Source: Rubidibacter lacunae KORDI 51-2 (lineage in GTDB: Bacteria > Cyanobacteriota > Cyanobacteriia > Cyanobacteriales > Rubidibacteraceae). From it: DNA of 64,000 nt. A model generated the notes under the pieces. The model saw only the letters and a program-made list of their open reading frames with translations. It was not told the DNA's origin and did no database searches. This document shows positions 26,234-35,326 of the stretch, piece after piece. The stretch spans positions 1-64,000 of the forward strand of contig NZ_ASSJ01000083.1 in assembly GCF_000473895.1 (NCBI RefSeq), read 5' to 3'. The translations under genes and the position numbers were made by a program. Position 1 is the first letter of the stretch, and the number at the start of each line of letters is the position of its first letter.

Positions 26234-27499
26234 ATGGTGACATCTTCGCTTCCGCAGCGCTTTGCCAAGTTTCGTAGTGGTTGGCGGCACGTTGATTGGT
26301 CGTTGTTGCTGCTGTCGATCGCCTTGGTAGCTTGGGGCGGACTGGCCATTCGCAGTACCGAAATTGCCGATCGCTCCGACTTCGCGTTGCAGCACTGGAT
26401 TCTGGGCGGACTCTGTCTGCCGCTCGTGCTGCTCGTTGCGCGCTGTCGATACGAAGTCTTAATTCGCTGGCACTGGTTGACTTACGGATTGGTCAATGCC
26501 CTGCTGGTCGCTGTGATGGTTGCCGGCGTAAGCGCCAAAGGTGCACAACGTTGGATTCCGATCGGCGGCTTTAACATCCAGCCGTCGGAGTTCGCCAAAC
26601 TCGGCGCAATTGTCACTTTAGCGGCATTGCTACACGCGAAACCGGCTTCGACGCTGCCGGCACTATTTCGAACGCTGTTGGTGGTTGCCGTCCCCTGGGG
26701 ATTGGTCTTTCTGCAGCCGGACTTGGGGACATCGTTGGTGTTTGGCGCGATCGCCCTTGGGATGCTGTACTGGGGCAATGCCAAGCTGGGCTGGTTGGTG
26801 CTGATGGTATCGCCGTTAGTGGCTGCGATTTTATTCAACTTGTATCTGCCGGGATGGTTTGCTTGGACGGCATTGATGACGTTGACAGCCTGGTTGACAC
26901 TGCCGCTGCGCTGGATGTCGGCCCTGGGCGCGCTGGTGGTTAATGCCCTCTCGGGCGGTTTAGGTATCTTATTGTGGAGAGTGCTTAAGGACTATCAAAA
27001 AGACCGCCTGATTTTGTTTCTCGAACCGGAACGCGATCCCTTGGGTGGCGGCTACCACCTGATTCAGTCGCGGATCGCGATCGGGGCAGGCCAACTCTGG
27101 GGACGAGGGCTCAACGAAGGGACCCAAACGCAGTTGAACTTTATCCCCGAACAACACACGGATTTCATCTTCAGCGCGATCGGGGAAGAGTTGGGATTCA
27201 TCGGCAGTATCGGGCTACTGGTAATCTTTTGGTTGATTTGCACGCGACTGGTCTTCATTGCCCTCAATGCAAAGGAGAATTTCGGGTCGCTCCTGGCAGT
27301 CGGCGTCCTGTCGATGCTGGTGTTTCAAGTCTTTGTCAATATCGGCATGACGGTCGGACTCGCCCCAATTACAGGCATTCCGCTGCCGTGGGTGAGTTAC
27401 GGGCGTTCGGCAATGGTGACCAACTTCCTCGCGATCGCGCTGGTGGAGTCGGTTGCCAATCACAGCCAGATCCGCTCGTTTTTCCAATCCGGCGATTAG
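26234..27499 (+). CDS. rodA: rod-shape/elongation SEDS glycosyltransferase RodA
   Basis: A 421-residue polytopic membrane protein of the SEDS family that polymerises lipid II during cell elongation. About ten transmembrane segments are visible. Diagnostic blocks are GAQRWIPIGGFNIQPSEFAKL, FLQPDLGTSLVFGAIALGMLY, QSRIAIGAGQLWGRGLNEGTQTQLNFIPEQHTDFIFSAIGEELGFIG and PLPWVSYGRSAM. RodA is preferred over FtsW because of the GQLWGRGLNEGTQ and long WRVLKDYQKDRL loop. It converges with phoU across a 33-base gap. In the cell it works with a class B PBP, not in this window. Confidence 0.92.
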   Translation: MVTSSLPQRFAKFRSGWRHVDWSLLLLSIALVAWGGLAIRSTEIADRSDFALQHWILGGLCLPLVLLVARCRYEVLIRWHWLTYGLVNALLVAVMVAGVSAKGAQRWIPIGGFNIQPSEFAKLGAIVTLAALLHAKPASTLPALFRTLLVVAVPWGLVFLQPDLGTSLVFGAIALGMLYWGNAKLGWLVLMVSPLVAAILFNLYLPGWFAWTALMTLTAWLTLPLRWMSALGALVVNALSGGLGILLWRVLKDYQKDRLILFLEPERDPLGGGYHLIQSRIAIGAGQLWGRGLNEGTQTQLNFIPEQHTDFIFSAIGEELGFIGSIGLLVIFWLICTRLVFIALNAKENFGSLLAVGVLSMLVFQVFVNIGMTVGLAPITGIPLPWVSYGRSAMVTNFLAIALVESVANHSQIRSFFQSGD

Positions 27500-27532
27500 C
27501 GAACGCGCCCGTCGAACGGGGTGGGCGGAAGA

Positions 27533-28240
27533 CTAACCGCGGTGTCCCGTGACGATATAGGTAACGCGCTGGCCGATGTTGGTGGCATGATCGGCCATGC
27601 GTTCGAGGTGGCGGATGGCCAACCCGAGTAATAGAAACGGTTCGATCGGACCCGGAACGTCGCGGGTTTGGGCGAGCGCGCCGTAGATGCGATCGTATGC
27701 GTCGTCAACCGTATCGTCCATTTGCTTGACCCGGCGGCCGGTAGCGACATCGAGATCGGCTAGCGCCATCAAGCTAACAGCCAGCATCACCTGCGAGTGG
27801 TTGGACATGGACTCGATCTCGGCCATGTGCGGGTTCGGCGGATATGGAAATAATTTGAGGGCAAGCTCGGCGAGATCCTCGGCATAGTCTCCGATCCGTT
27901 CGAGGTCGCGCACGAGCTGCATCAACGCACTCAGCAGTCGCACGTCTTCTGCTAGCGTTGCCTGCAACGACATCAACATGGCGCAGTCGCTTTCGATCTG
28001 GCGGTAGTAGCGATCGATTTCTTCGTCCAGCGGTTTGATGTGCTTGGCAGCCGCCAAGTTACGTGCAAACAGCGCCTCGTGGCTGAGGCGAAATGACTGC
28101 TCTACAAGCGCCCCCATGCGCAATACATCTTGCTCCAGGCGTTTCAGACTGCGCTCGAAGGTGCGATCGCCGCCAACATTACTATGTGCTGACCAATCCA
28201 CGGTTCCAACATCGAGATCGTTGGTTTGCTGGGACACCAT
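27533..28240 (-). CDS. phoU: phosphate signalling complex protein PhoU
   Basis: A 235-residue all-helical protein with two PhoU repeats. Each has a metal-binding E/DxxxD motif: DLERIGDYAEDLAELAL near residue 110 and RHLERMADHATNIGQRVTYI at the C-terminus. PhoU modulates PstSCAB and the phosphate sensor kinase. It starts at ATG 28240. The N-terminal ~25 residues are variable. No pst genes adjoin it; a PstS-like protein lies 33 kb away at 61.6 kb. Confidence 0.93.
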   Translation of the reverse strand: MVSQQTNDLDVGTVDWSAHSNVGGDRTFERSLKRLEQDVLRMGALVEQSFRLSHEALFARNLAAAKHIKPLDEEIDRYYRQIESDCAMLMSLQATLAEDVRLLSALMQLVRDLERIGDYAEDLAELALKLFPYPPNPHMAEIESMSNHSQVMLAVSLMALADLDVATGRRVKQMDDTVDDAYDRIYGALAQTRDVPGPIEPFLLLGLAIRHLERMADHATNIGQRVTYIVTGHRG

Positions 28241-29172
28241 GACTATAAACCATGCATCTCTATCTTAGAAGCCGTTTAAAAAGTCGAGTTCCGGAAATCG
28301 GGTACATACCTTGCAAGGAGAGAATAGGGACTTTAAAGCTTCTCTAAAAATCTCTCAGAGTAGTCTGATGTCAAATTCGCATATTTACTCGCTGTATCTG
28401 CATCTTCAGATGAGGATGTGCCAGGAATTGCTGCAATCTGACTCGGTTAGTGTTCGGGTTTAGTAGGATATCTGCCCGGACCCTTTTCACCTAGTCTCTG
28501 AGCTCGACTTTAGCCGTTAGGTGGCGTAGCAAACAAGTTAGACCAGCACTCCCACAGTTCTTTCCGTACTTTTTCCGACTACCTGCCAGCGGGAGACCTG
28601 CGCAATAGTTCCGCCGCCCATTGCTGCCGCGGCACTAGGCCCGGCGCATCAACAAATGTCGGTTGCTCCTCGCGGTTCCACGCTTTCTGGGGCAGTTCCC
28701 AGTTGCCGTCTGTCTGGCTCAGCTGCGCTTGCAGCACTCCCAACGAAATAGACCAAGTAGGGTTTGCTCAAAAAGGCCGGAATTCTCTCAATGAAAGGAT
28801 CTCAGCGTTTTCTGTGACAGAAAAGTGCACGGTGATAGGCACCAGAGCCTTATAACCCTTACACTTAGGCTGAGATTCCGTGGCAAAAAGCTGGGGCTAG
28901 ATAGTAAAAGCCTGATTCCATAAACTCTCTGCCCCTAAATTCGATTTGTGGACTTTTCAGCGAACCCCAAGTAGCGGGGGGTGGCGTGCGGGCAATCGCT
29001 TGCGGAGACCCGTGCCGCTAGCTCTCGACTCCAAGATGAGCGGGCACTTCCTTAAATGCCACTGATAGCTGCCAGCCCCACCGGAACTACTTCAAGATTT
29101 ACGCCGCCCGTTGGGACCGATCCATATAGGAAAACAATAGGAAAACACTTTGTTCCCCTGCCCATAAAAGCA
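28241..29172. other. 0.95-kb non-coding stretch upstream of phoU
   Basis: No intact gene. It includes the phoU promoter near 28250, a weak inverted-repeat element around 28267-28343 (GAAGCCGTTTAAA and its imperfect inverse), a coding fragment at 28579-28770, and mixed sequence without a recognised RNA gene. Confidence 0.5.
28579..28770 (-). pseudogene. C-terminal fragment of a lost gene
   Basis: A minus-strand frame reads WSISLGVLQAQLSQTDGNWELPQKAWN and ends APGLVPRQQWAAELLRRSPAGR with a stop at 28579-28581. It looks like genuine protein, but there is no start, and upstream of ~28770 the frame has no coding character. I do not recognise the family. Confidence 0.4.
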
Positions 29173-29200
29173 ATCGACCCCACCGGCGGGTGAGGTCGAT
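29173..29200 (-). terminator. terminator after psbD
   Basis: ATCGACCCCACC (29173-29184) and GGTGAGGTCGAT (29189-29200) form a twelve-base stem with one mismatch. On the minus strand TGCTTTTATG follows. It is 36 bases past the psbD stop. Confidence 0.75.
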
Positions 29201-29235
29201 AAATAACCTAGATCGGCGATAAAACCGAAGCTGTC

Positions 29236-30294
29236 TTAAAGAGCATTACCTCGAGGCAGAACTTCCTCGGGGAATACTAAGTTCTCATGTGGCTGGTCTT
29301 GCGGTGCCATCCACGCCCGCAGTCCTTCGTTCAAAAGGATGTTCTTCGTGTAGAACGTCTCGAATTCCGGGTCCTCCGCCGCGCGGATTTCCTGCGACAC
29401 GAAATCATACGCCCGCAGATTCAGTCCCAGTCCGACTACGCCTACCGCACTCATCCACAGTCCCGTTACCGGCACGAACAACATGAAAAAGTGCAACCAG
29501 CGCTTGTTCGAAAACGCGATTCCGAAGATCTGGCTCCAGAATCGGTTCGCCGTCACCATCGAATACGTCTCCTCCGCTTGCGTCGGGTTGAACGCTCGGA
29601 ACGTATTCGAATCCTCGCCGTCCTCGAACAGCGTGTTCTCAACCGTCGCTCCGTGAATCGCGCACAGCAGTGCGCCCCCCAGGATGCCAGCTACGCCCAT
29701 CATGTGGAACGGGTTCAGCGTCCAGTTGTGGAAGCCCTGAAAGAACAGGATAAAACGGAAAATTCCCGCCACCCCGAAGCTCGGCGCGAAGAACCACGAC
29801 GATTGCCCCAGCGGGTACATCAGGAACACGCTCACGAACACCGCAATCGGTCCGCTGAACGCAATCGCGTTGTACGGACGGATGCCGACCAGACGCGAAA
29901 TCTCGAACTGACGCAGCATGAAGCCGATCAGACCGAAGGCACCGTGCAGGGCGACGAACGGCCACAGACCGCCCATCTGGCACCAGCGGGTGAAGTCCCA
30001 GTTAGCTTCCGGACCCCACAAGAAGAGCAGGGAGTGACCGAAAGCGTCAGCCGGGGTGGAGACGGCAACGGTGAGAAAGTTGCAGCCTTCGAGATAAGAA
30101 GACGCCAGCCCGTGGGTGTACCAGGAGGTGACGAAGGTGGTGCCGGTCAACCAGCCGCCGAGCGCCATGTAGGCACAGGGGAACAGGAGCAGACCGGACC
30201 AGCCGATGAAGACGAAGCGGTCGCGCTTGAGCCAGTCGTCAACGAGGTCGAACAGACCCCGCTCCGCGACTGGCCGCCCTACTGCAATAGTCAT
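29236..30294 (-). CDS. psbD: photosystem II reaction-centre protein D2
   Basis: A 352-residue five-helix thylakoid protein that with D1 binds P680, pheophytin, QA and the non-heme iron. The sequence is nearly canonical: [34 protein letters not shown] at the start, TyrD in [13 protein letters not shown], the His pair of [12 protein letters not shown], iron-ligand His in [14 protein letters not shown] and [13 protein letters not shown]. The length equals the normal 352. psbC, which usually overlaps psbD in cyanobacteria, is not found after it; a terminator follows, so this is probably a second, free-standing psbD copy. Such copies are often raised under strong light. GGAGATT lies upstream of the ATG. 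Confidence 0.98.
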   Translation of the reverse strand: MTIAVGRPVAERGLFDLVDDWLKRDRFVFIGWSGLLLFPCAYMALGGWLTGTTFVTSWYTHGLASSYLEGCNFLTVAVSTPADAFGHSLLFLWGPEANWDFTRWCQMGGLWPFVALHGAFGLIGFMLRQFEISRLVGIRPYNAIAFSGPIAVFVSVFLMYPLGQSSWFFAPSFGVAGIFRFILFFQGFHNWTLNPFHMMGVAGILGGALLCAIHGATVENTLFEDGEDSNTFRAFNPTQAEETYSMVTANRFWSQIFGIAFSNKRWLHFFMLFVPVTGLWMSAVGVVGLGLNLRAYDFVSQEIRAAEDPEFETFYTKNILLNEGLRAWMAPQDQPHENLVFPEEVLPRGNAL

Positions 30295-30877
30295 TGGCTC
30301 AGAATCTCCAAATCTTTATGAGAGCAGAATGCAGTCACTTACAGCCAAGCCCGGCTTTCAATACCACCAATTGGCACCATTTGAGCCGAGTATTGCAGAG
30401 TGTTTACGATTCTTTACTCAACTATAATAATCAAACTGCCAAGGTATTTCCACTGCGAGTTCGATCTAGATCGAGGGATTGCGCGGGCGATCGCGCGATC
30501 GGAGGGCCGCTAAACCGCAAGCCAGCAAGCCAGCAAGCCCGTTTTCTAGCGTTACTTGTGGCTGCGGGTAGGGCACATGTCTTTTAGTCGGCGGGCGAGC
30601 ATTGCCATTCGTATGCTCGAATCTGAAGAAAACCTAAGGAATGAGAGCGGGCAATGTTCTTAAGGGAGCTAGGGTTCAACCCGCGATCGGCTCTAATCCT
30701 TGCCAAAGCAGGAGCTGTGGAGATACTAGCAACGCAGCAGACCGCTGTTTTGAGAGTTTGAGGTCTGTGGCTAGAGTTCGATGTCTGTAGCTAGAGTGTG
30801 AGGGTAAGCTCGAACGCCCTGCGGTAATCGGCTCGGTCTCGAGCGAGCGAGGTCCGGTTGCAAACAGGCTGAGAATC
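30295..30877. promoter_or_regulatory. psbD promoter region and non-coding leader of the next gene
   Basis: No gene. On the minus strand, AT-rich sequence near 30410-30435 (TTATTATAGTTGAG) may hold the psbD -10 box. A 14-base palindrome TCGATCTAGATCGA lies at 30461-30474. Short repeats (GCCAGCAAGCCAGCAAGCC) are near 30520 and three ~20-base units near 30754-30810. Confidence 0.5.
30754..30810. repeat. 20-bp imperfect tandem repeat
   Basis: Units starting at 30754, 30774 and 30794 follow GAGTTxGAxGTCTGTxGCTA; the first two differ at three positions and the third is partial. It lies 70-125 bases before the start of the next gene. Confidence 0.6.
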
Positions 30878-31375
30878 ATGGCATCCGAACAACGAGTCCG
30901 CGAGTATTTGGCCTGCTGGTTTCAGCTCGGCAAACGCCTCTTGCTGAGCAACGGTCGCGAAGCCTATTTGCCCCACCCGATCTTCAATGGCAAGGGATAC
31001 TCGCAAGATTTCGAGCGCTGCTGGCAGCTTGCAATCGCGCCCGAAAGTGGGATCTGTTACCTCGAAGGCACCGACTACGCGCTCTCCGAGTTGCTATCGC
31101 CGGCCTGGGAGCTCCCCAACTGTGTCCGCTGTGAAATGCCGCTTCCGGTTAAAGTCTTAGGCGTTCGATCGCCTGGATGCCCCTGCGCAGATTTGTTGGG
31201 CTGGCCCGACCCCGATCTGCCGCAACCGCATTTGCCCGGTGACAGCCGCGAGCACTTGCAGCGCATCCGCGATCGCGTCCATGCCCTTAGCATCGGCCTT
31301 GCAACTCAAGCAAGCGGTTCGCTCGAGCGTATTATCCGCAGCTCCCCTTCCTCTAACGTAGAGGACGGGGTTTAG
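30878..31375 (+). CDS. conserved cyanobacterial protein of unknown function
   Basis: A 165-residue soluble protein. Conserved-looking features are VREYLACWFQLGKRLLL near the N-terminus, CYLEGTDYALSELLSPAWELPNCVRCEMPLP with a CxxC pair, and a GCPCADL segment. I recognise the general type as cyanobacteria-specific, but no function is known. The last residues (EDGV) are encoded inside the first copy of a 50-base tandem repeat, so the original C-terminus may have been altered. The start at 30878 is an ATG with CAGGCTGAGAATC upstream, a weak ribosome site. Confidence 0.72.
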   Translation: MASEQRVREYLACWFQLGKRLLLSNGREAYLPHPIFNGKGYSQDFERCWQLAIAPESGICYLEGTDYALSELLSPAWELPNCVRCEMPLPVKVLGVRSPGCPCADLLGWPDPDLPQPHLPGDSREHLQRIRDRVHALSIGLATQASGSLERIIRSSPSSNVEDGV

Positions 31376-31464
31376 ACCGTATAGTCCTCATGTTTCGGGC
31401 GTAACTCTCTGGGTACGGGGTTTAGACCGTATAGTCCTCATGTTTCGGGCGTAACTCTCTGGGT
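31365..31464. repeat. perfect 50-bp tandem duplication
   Basis: Copies at 31365-31414 and 31415-31464 are identical. The first overlaps the stop codon (31373-31375) of the preceding gene. It probably arose by local duplication. Confidence 0.92.
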
Positions 31465-31767
31465 ACAAGGTCGAGCGTCACCAACCGTCAAACTATTATT
31501 TAGACTTAATGTCTAGGCGAGCGCTCGGCTATAGCAACGGAAAGGTTAGGCAAGACAATCTCCTGAATGGAAGTCCCGCCTTTACTTAGTCGTTCAAGAT
31601 TTGAAGTGTCCGAAGCAGCTCCCGAACTTCTGTATCTGCTTCCTCGAAGTAGCGCATTCGGTTACAGAGTCTGATTTTTGTCTCTTGCAGAAACGAATTC
31701 TGTCAGTTGGATGCACGGCCGATTCCACGGACAGGCAGCGCAAACCAGCTCGGTTCGGCAACGAAAA
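31465..31767. other. intergenic with a coding fragment
   Basis: A minus-strand stretch (about 31586-31702) reads QETKIRLCNRMRYFEEADTE followed by a helical LLRTLQILND and stop. It resembles the end of a real protein but has no start; its family was not identified. The rest shows nothing. Confidence 0.4.
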
Positions 31768-32319
31768 TTATCTGTCGAGGGAACCCAATTTCACTTCGTA
31801 ATCGGTTGCGTAATCGTGCAGTAGACTGCCGATTTGCCGGACGACCTCGCTGTCCAGCACTCCGATCGCTCGTCGAGAACTGACCCCCTCGGGACGGTCG
31901 AGGTGGTGGGAGACGGCTTCGCGCACGCGTGTCGCGATTAGCTCGGATAATTCTTCTCTGGCACGCTGGTATTGGTATTCCGCCCCCTCCTCAGTTGTGG
32001 CGTAGAGCGGTGGTAGGCGATTGAGCGCGTAAGCGGCAATGTCGCCGAGGTCGAGGGCGCGATCGCTCGTTGCCTCGATTTCGGCGGCGCGGGCAAGAGC
32101 TTCGCCGAGCACGAGTTCTTCCATCACATTGATAAATTGTTTGCGGCGGGCAGCCACGACGCTACCGACCATCAGCGCGCCCATCAATTGGTCGAGAGCG
32201 GCATACTCTTGTGGAGTGAGTTCGGGAACGGCTTCGCAAATACGCCCGATTTCTGCTTCCATAGCAGGCGTGAGATAACCGCTTCCCAAGGCCTGTTGGA
32301 CGATCGCTTGAATCCTCAT
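31768..32319 (-). CDS. ComFB-domain protein
   Basis: A 183-residue cytosolic helical protein. The central part (VMEELVLGEALARAAEIE and DIAAYALNRLPPLYATTEEGAEYQ) is the late-competence ComFB domain, which in cyanobacteria is widespread and linked to cyclic-di-nucleotide binding and natural competence or motility. The rest is an N-terminal helical extension (MRIQAIVQQALGSGYLTPAMEAEI). It starts at ATG 32319 and stands alone. Its precise role here is unknown. Confidence 0.85.
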   Translation of the reverse strand: MRIQAIVQQALGSGYLTPAMEAEIGRICEAVPELTPQEYAALDQLMGALMVGSVVAARRKQFINVMEELVLGEALARAAEIEATSDRALDLGDIAAYALNRLPPLYATTEEGAEYQYQRAREELSELIATRVREAVSHHLDRPEGVSSRRAIGVLDSEVVRQIGSLLHDYATDYEVKLGSLDR

Positions 32320-32513
32320 AATTGCCCGTAGAACGTTCCGGCATCGCCGAATTGTAGGCGGATGTTCCTTGCCCTAATTTATAAGGTTTGCCGGTAATAG
32401 CAGTTTCCAGCGTTTTTGGCAAGTTTACATTTAGTTACCGGTTGCTCGACGACTTTGCAGCGAATCGTCCTTGCAACCGATTCAAAGCATCTTGAATTTC
32501 CTTGACGCCTCGT

Positions 32514-33362
32514 TTAGTCGATGCCTTCGTAACGCCAGGGTACCGGATCGACAGCAGCACCGTGTACGTACAATCCCCAGTGCAGGTGAGGACCGGTGGA
32601 AGCGCCGGTGGAGCCGATAGTGCCGAGGCGCTGCCCGGCTTGAATGAAGTCGCCCTCGCGCACGTCAATGCTATTGAGGTGCAGAAAGATACTGATAACG
32701 CCCTGACCGTGGTCGATGCCAACGGTATTACCGTGCAGCCGGAACCCTTCGGCAACGGTGCCGACGAGAGCAACGCGACCGGCAGCAGGCGCGACGACGG
32801 GCGAACCCGTTCCTGCAGCGTAGTCTACACCGCGATGGTAGTAATCTCGAGCGAAAACACCATTGTAGTAGCGCTGAACACCGTAAATTGTCGAGACGCG
32901 TCCGGCGCTCGGACGCAGGAACGGTCCGTCCCAGAACTTTTCAGGACTGACGATTTTTTTGAAGGCGGCAACGCGATCGAGTTCGTGTTGGGTGGGGTCG
33001 GTGCCGCCCCCGGAAAGCGTGATGCGTTGGACGGGGAAGCTGCGATCGCTTACCCATACTGCGAGGTTGCGAGCATCGCCGTCACCGGTCACGCGCAGGT
33101 TGCTGCGGCCGGCAGTATCGAGGGGGGTCGTCGGCACGAGGGCGCGGTAGCGGTTTGGCCCGACGGCAAAGGCTGGATATGAGCGATCTTGCCAGTAAAC
33201 ATTTGGGGGCTCATCCGTATTGGTAAGGATTTCGACAGAAACGGTCGAGCCCAACTGCGGTATTTCCGGGGCAATACGAACTTCGAGTGCACGGATTGGG
33301 GAGGGTTGCGAGACAACTGCAAGGCTGCCAAGGAGTCCGCAGGCAAGTTGACGTAAAGTCAT
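32514..33362 (-). CDS. M23-family peptidase (LytM domain, exported)
   Basis: A 282-residue exported protein, from ATG 33362 (MTLRQLACGLLGSLAVVSQP, a signal peptide). The N-terminal half is beta-rich (EVRIAPEIPQLGSTVSVEILT), typical of the accessory domain in cyanobacterial M23 proteins. The C-terminal LytM domain has the zinc ligands in HRGVDYAAGTGSPVVAP and HLHWGLYV. It likely cleaves peptidoglycan cross-links. A longer frame reaching 33491 is not supported by any signal peptide. The gene is followed by ~190 bases to ComFB. Confidence 0.9.
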   Translation of the reverse strand: MTLRQLACGLLGSLAVVSQPSPIRALEVRIAPEIPQLGSTVSVEILTNTDEPPNVYWQDRSYPAFAVGPNRYRALVPTTPLDTAGRSNLRVTGDGDARNLAVWVSDRSFPVQRITLSGGGTDPTQHELDRVAAFKKIVSPEKFWDGPFLRPSAGRVSTIYGVQRYYNGVFARDYYHRGVDYAAGTGSPVVAPAAGRVALVGTVAEGFRLHGNTVGIDHGQGVISIFLHLNSIDVREGDFIQAGQRLGTIGSTGASTGPHLHWGLYVHGAAVDPVPWRYEGID

Positions 33363-33544
33363 GGCGGGTTTAAGTATTGTCGAGCGCGCTGGGATATGGC
33401 TACGGAAGGGAGTATCCGGACACCGTCCGGTTGAAGTCCTCGTCCAAATGGAAGTCGTTTTGGGCTTGAAGCGATCGAACCAGCTCCTCAACTGCTATAA
33501 CTGCCGGGTTAGAGATCTGCCGGGAATAAGCAAGCGGTTTAGCG

Positions 33545-33787
33545 TTAGGCTTCGAAATCCTCCGGCTCGCCGAGATTGCTGCCGGCCGCGATGGTGGCGA
33601 TCGCCTGCTTCCAGATCAAAACGGTTTTGCCGCTACTGTCGTTCAGCAATATGGAGACGGTATCTTGCCAGGCAACGGTTCCGGAGAGCTTATTGTTAAC
33701 GAGCAACTGGATTTCGACGGATTGCTTGTCGCGAATCAGCGTTTGGATGAAGCGCGTGCTCGGCAAGCCAGTGTCGAATTCGGGCAT
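33545..33787 (-). CDS. hfq: RNA chaperone Hfq, cyanobacterial type
   Basis: An 80-residue Sm-fold protein. The start MPEFDTGLPSTRFIQTLIRDKQSVEIQLLVNNKLSGTVAWQD and the end LIWKQAIATI match cyanobacterial Hfq, which lacks the classic KH motif of enterobacterial Hfq and is thought not to bind RNA in the usual way; in Synechocystis it acts with the pilus base in motility and DNA uptake. The divergent neighbour dapF repeats the order seen in other cyanobacteria, supporting the call. Confidence 0.85.
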   Translation of the reverse strand: MPEFDTGLPSTRFIQTLIRDKQSVEIQLLVNNKLSGTVAWQDTVSILLNDSSGKTVLIWKQAIATIAAGSNLGEPEDFEA

Positions 33788-33953
33788 GGGATTCCTCTTT
33801 TTTAGTGTGTTCTGGGCGACCTAGTCAGGAGAATCGATCTAGCTTAAGAATACAGATATCGGTTTGGATATCGATTGAAAGTTTGAGTGCGAGCATGTTC
33901 AGCTCATCAGGTCGCACCGACCCCTTTAGGAACAGTTCTGAGGAAACTTTAGG

Positions 33954-34811
33954 ATGGCGACAGGGTTTGCAAAGTATCACGGTCTCGGGAACGATTTCAT
34001 CCTGCTCGACAACCGCGACGCGCTCGCGCCGCACCTTAGCCCTGAGGAGGCAGTGCGCTGGTGCGATCGCCATTTTGGCATCGGGGCAGATGGCGTTATC
34101 TTCGCGCTGCCGGGACAGGCAGGTTCGGACTACAGCATGCGGATCTTTAACTCAGACGGCTCTGAGCCGGAGATGTGTGGGAACGGCATTCGATGTCTGG
34201 CGCGTTTTCTGGCTGCGCTGGAGGGGTTGGACGAAACCGCATCAGTCGGTAAGACCTATCGCATCCACACCTTAGCCGGATCGATTACACCGCAACTTGC
34301 TGGGAACGGTCGGGTCGCGGTAGATATGGGACCCCCTTACCTATTACCAAGACAAATTCCGACGACCCTGGCAGAGCCGGAAACGCGGGCGATCGATTGT
34401 CCGTTGCGCGTCGGCGATCGCGAGTACGCCGTCACCTGCGTCAGCATGGGCAATCCCCACTGCATTATCTTCGTGCCGGATGCTAGCGCGATCGCGCTAG
34501 AGGACGTCGGTCCGCAGATCGAGCATCATCCAGCATTTCCGCAGCGCACGAACGTCGAGTTCGTGGAAATTGTCCGGCCGGACTACCTCAAGGTGCGGGT
34601 GTGGGAGCGCGGGGCGGGCCCAACGCTAGCTTGCGGTACGGGGGCTTGCGCAACCGTGGTCGCAGGCGTTCTCAACGGTAAGTGCGAGCGCACGTGTACG
34701 GTGGAGCTGCCGGGGGGTCCTCTGGCGATTCGTTGGGCTGAAGATGGCGATGGGCATGCGTTCATGACTGGTCCGGCCGAGCGAGTGTTTGCCGGCAAAT
34801 ACGAGGGCTGA
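33954..34811 (+). CDS. dapF: diaminopimelate epimerase
   Basis: A 285-residue PLP-independent epimerase that converts LL-DAP to meso-DAP for lysine and peptidoglycan. Catalytic Cys pair: EPEMCGNGIRC near residue 80 and LACGTGACATVVAG near residue 225. Start MATGFAKYHGLGNDFILLDNRD is diagnostic, and the ATG at 33954 has GAGGAAACTTTAGG upstream. It is divergent from hfq with a 166-base shared promoter region. Confidence 0.96.
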   Translation: MATGFAKYHGLGNDFILLDNRDALAPHLSPEEAVRWCDRHFGIGADGVIFALPGQAGSDYSMRIFNSDGSEPEMCGNGIRCLARFLAALEGLDETASVGKTYRIHTLAGSITPQLAGNGRVAVDMGPPYLLPRQIPTTLAEPETRAIDCPLRVGDREYAVTCVSMGNPHCIIFVPDASAIALEDVGPQIEHHPAFPQRTNVEFVEIVRPDYLKVRVWERGAGPTLACGTGACATVVAGVLNGKCERTCTVELPGGPLAIRWAEDGDGHAFMTGPAERVFAGKYEG

Positions 34812-35326
34812 TGGCATACTACCGGCTGAGGCTGCGCTTCTGGCCGACGCTGTCAGTGGCAATCGGAAAATTGCAAAATGCGATCGGTGCAGGTGCGGCT
34901 CAATGGCTAACTGGTTCAGGGTCACGACTTTAGACGTCATGGCGGGCGGCTGGTTCGAGGCGATCGCCCATCGGCAGCATCAAGTAGGTGTTGGAAGGGA
35001 TACAGGTTGGGTGGGGGCGGCAATGGGGTCGATTCGGATCCCACCGAGGCGATCTCGCGTGTTGGCAGCCCGGACGCGATTCCAATTCGATACCGTCCTT
35101 GCCGGTAGCGCGACCGAGACGCCCGCAAGCAGGGGCGTGCGCGTGTTGCCTAGCGAGACCAGCCGGTCAAACTGCCCTGCTGTGACGGCGATTGGACTGC
35201 CGCTCGTCCCCCCATCGTCCGACTGTGCCCGATACGATCGCTGGACGATGCCGAACGCAGTTGCTTTCAGACAGCGGGCTTAAGGTTCCCAGACCCTGAT
35301 AGGATCACTCACTAACATCTCGAAGC
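34812..35326. other. intergenic, no gene accepted
   Basis: A plus-strand frame (34789-35283) spans it but is basic and Ser/Arg-rich, overlaps dapF and has no domain or ribosome site, so it is not called. Near 35320 the region should carry the sat promoter. Confidence 0.5.

Noticed and set aside
28241-29172. A structured RNA gene (SRP, RNase P or 6S RNA)
   Set aside because: I looked for the signature segments of these RNAs and saw none.
29287-30321. A 344-residue plus-strand frame across psbD
   Set aside because: It is the antisense shadow of D2, basic and low in hydrophobic structure; the psbD frame is canonical.
30754-30810. Possible iteron or binding-site array before the unknown gene
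   Set aside because: Only two-and-a-half imperfect 20-base units; kept only as a repeat.
34789-35283. A 164-residue plus-strand frame after dapF
   Set aside because: Overlaps dapF, Arg/Ser-rich, no ribosome site, no recognised fold.
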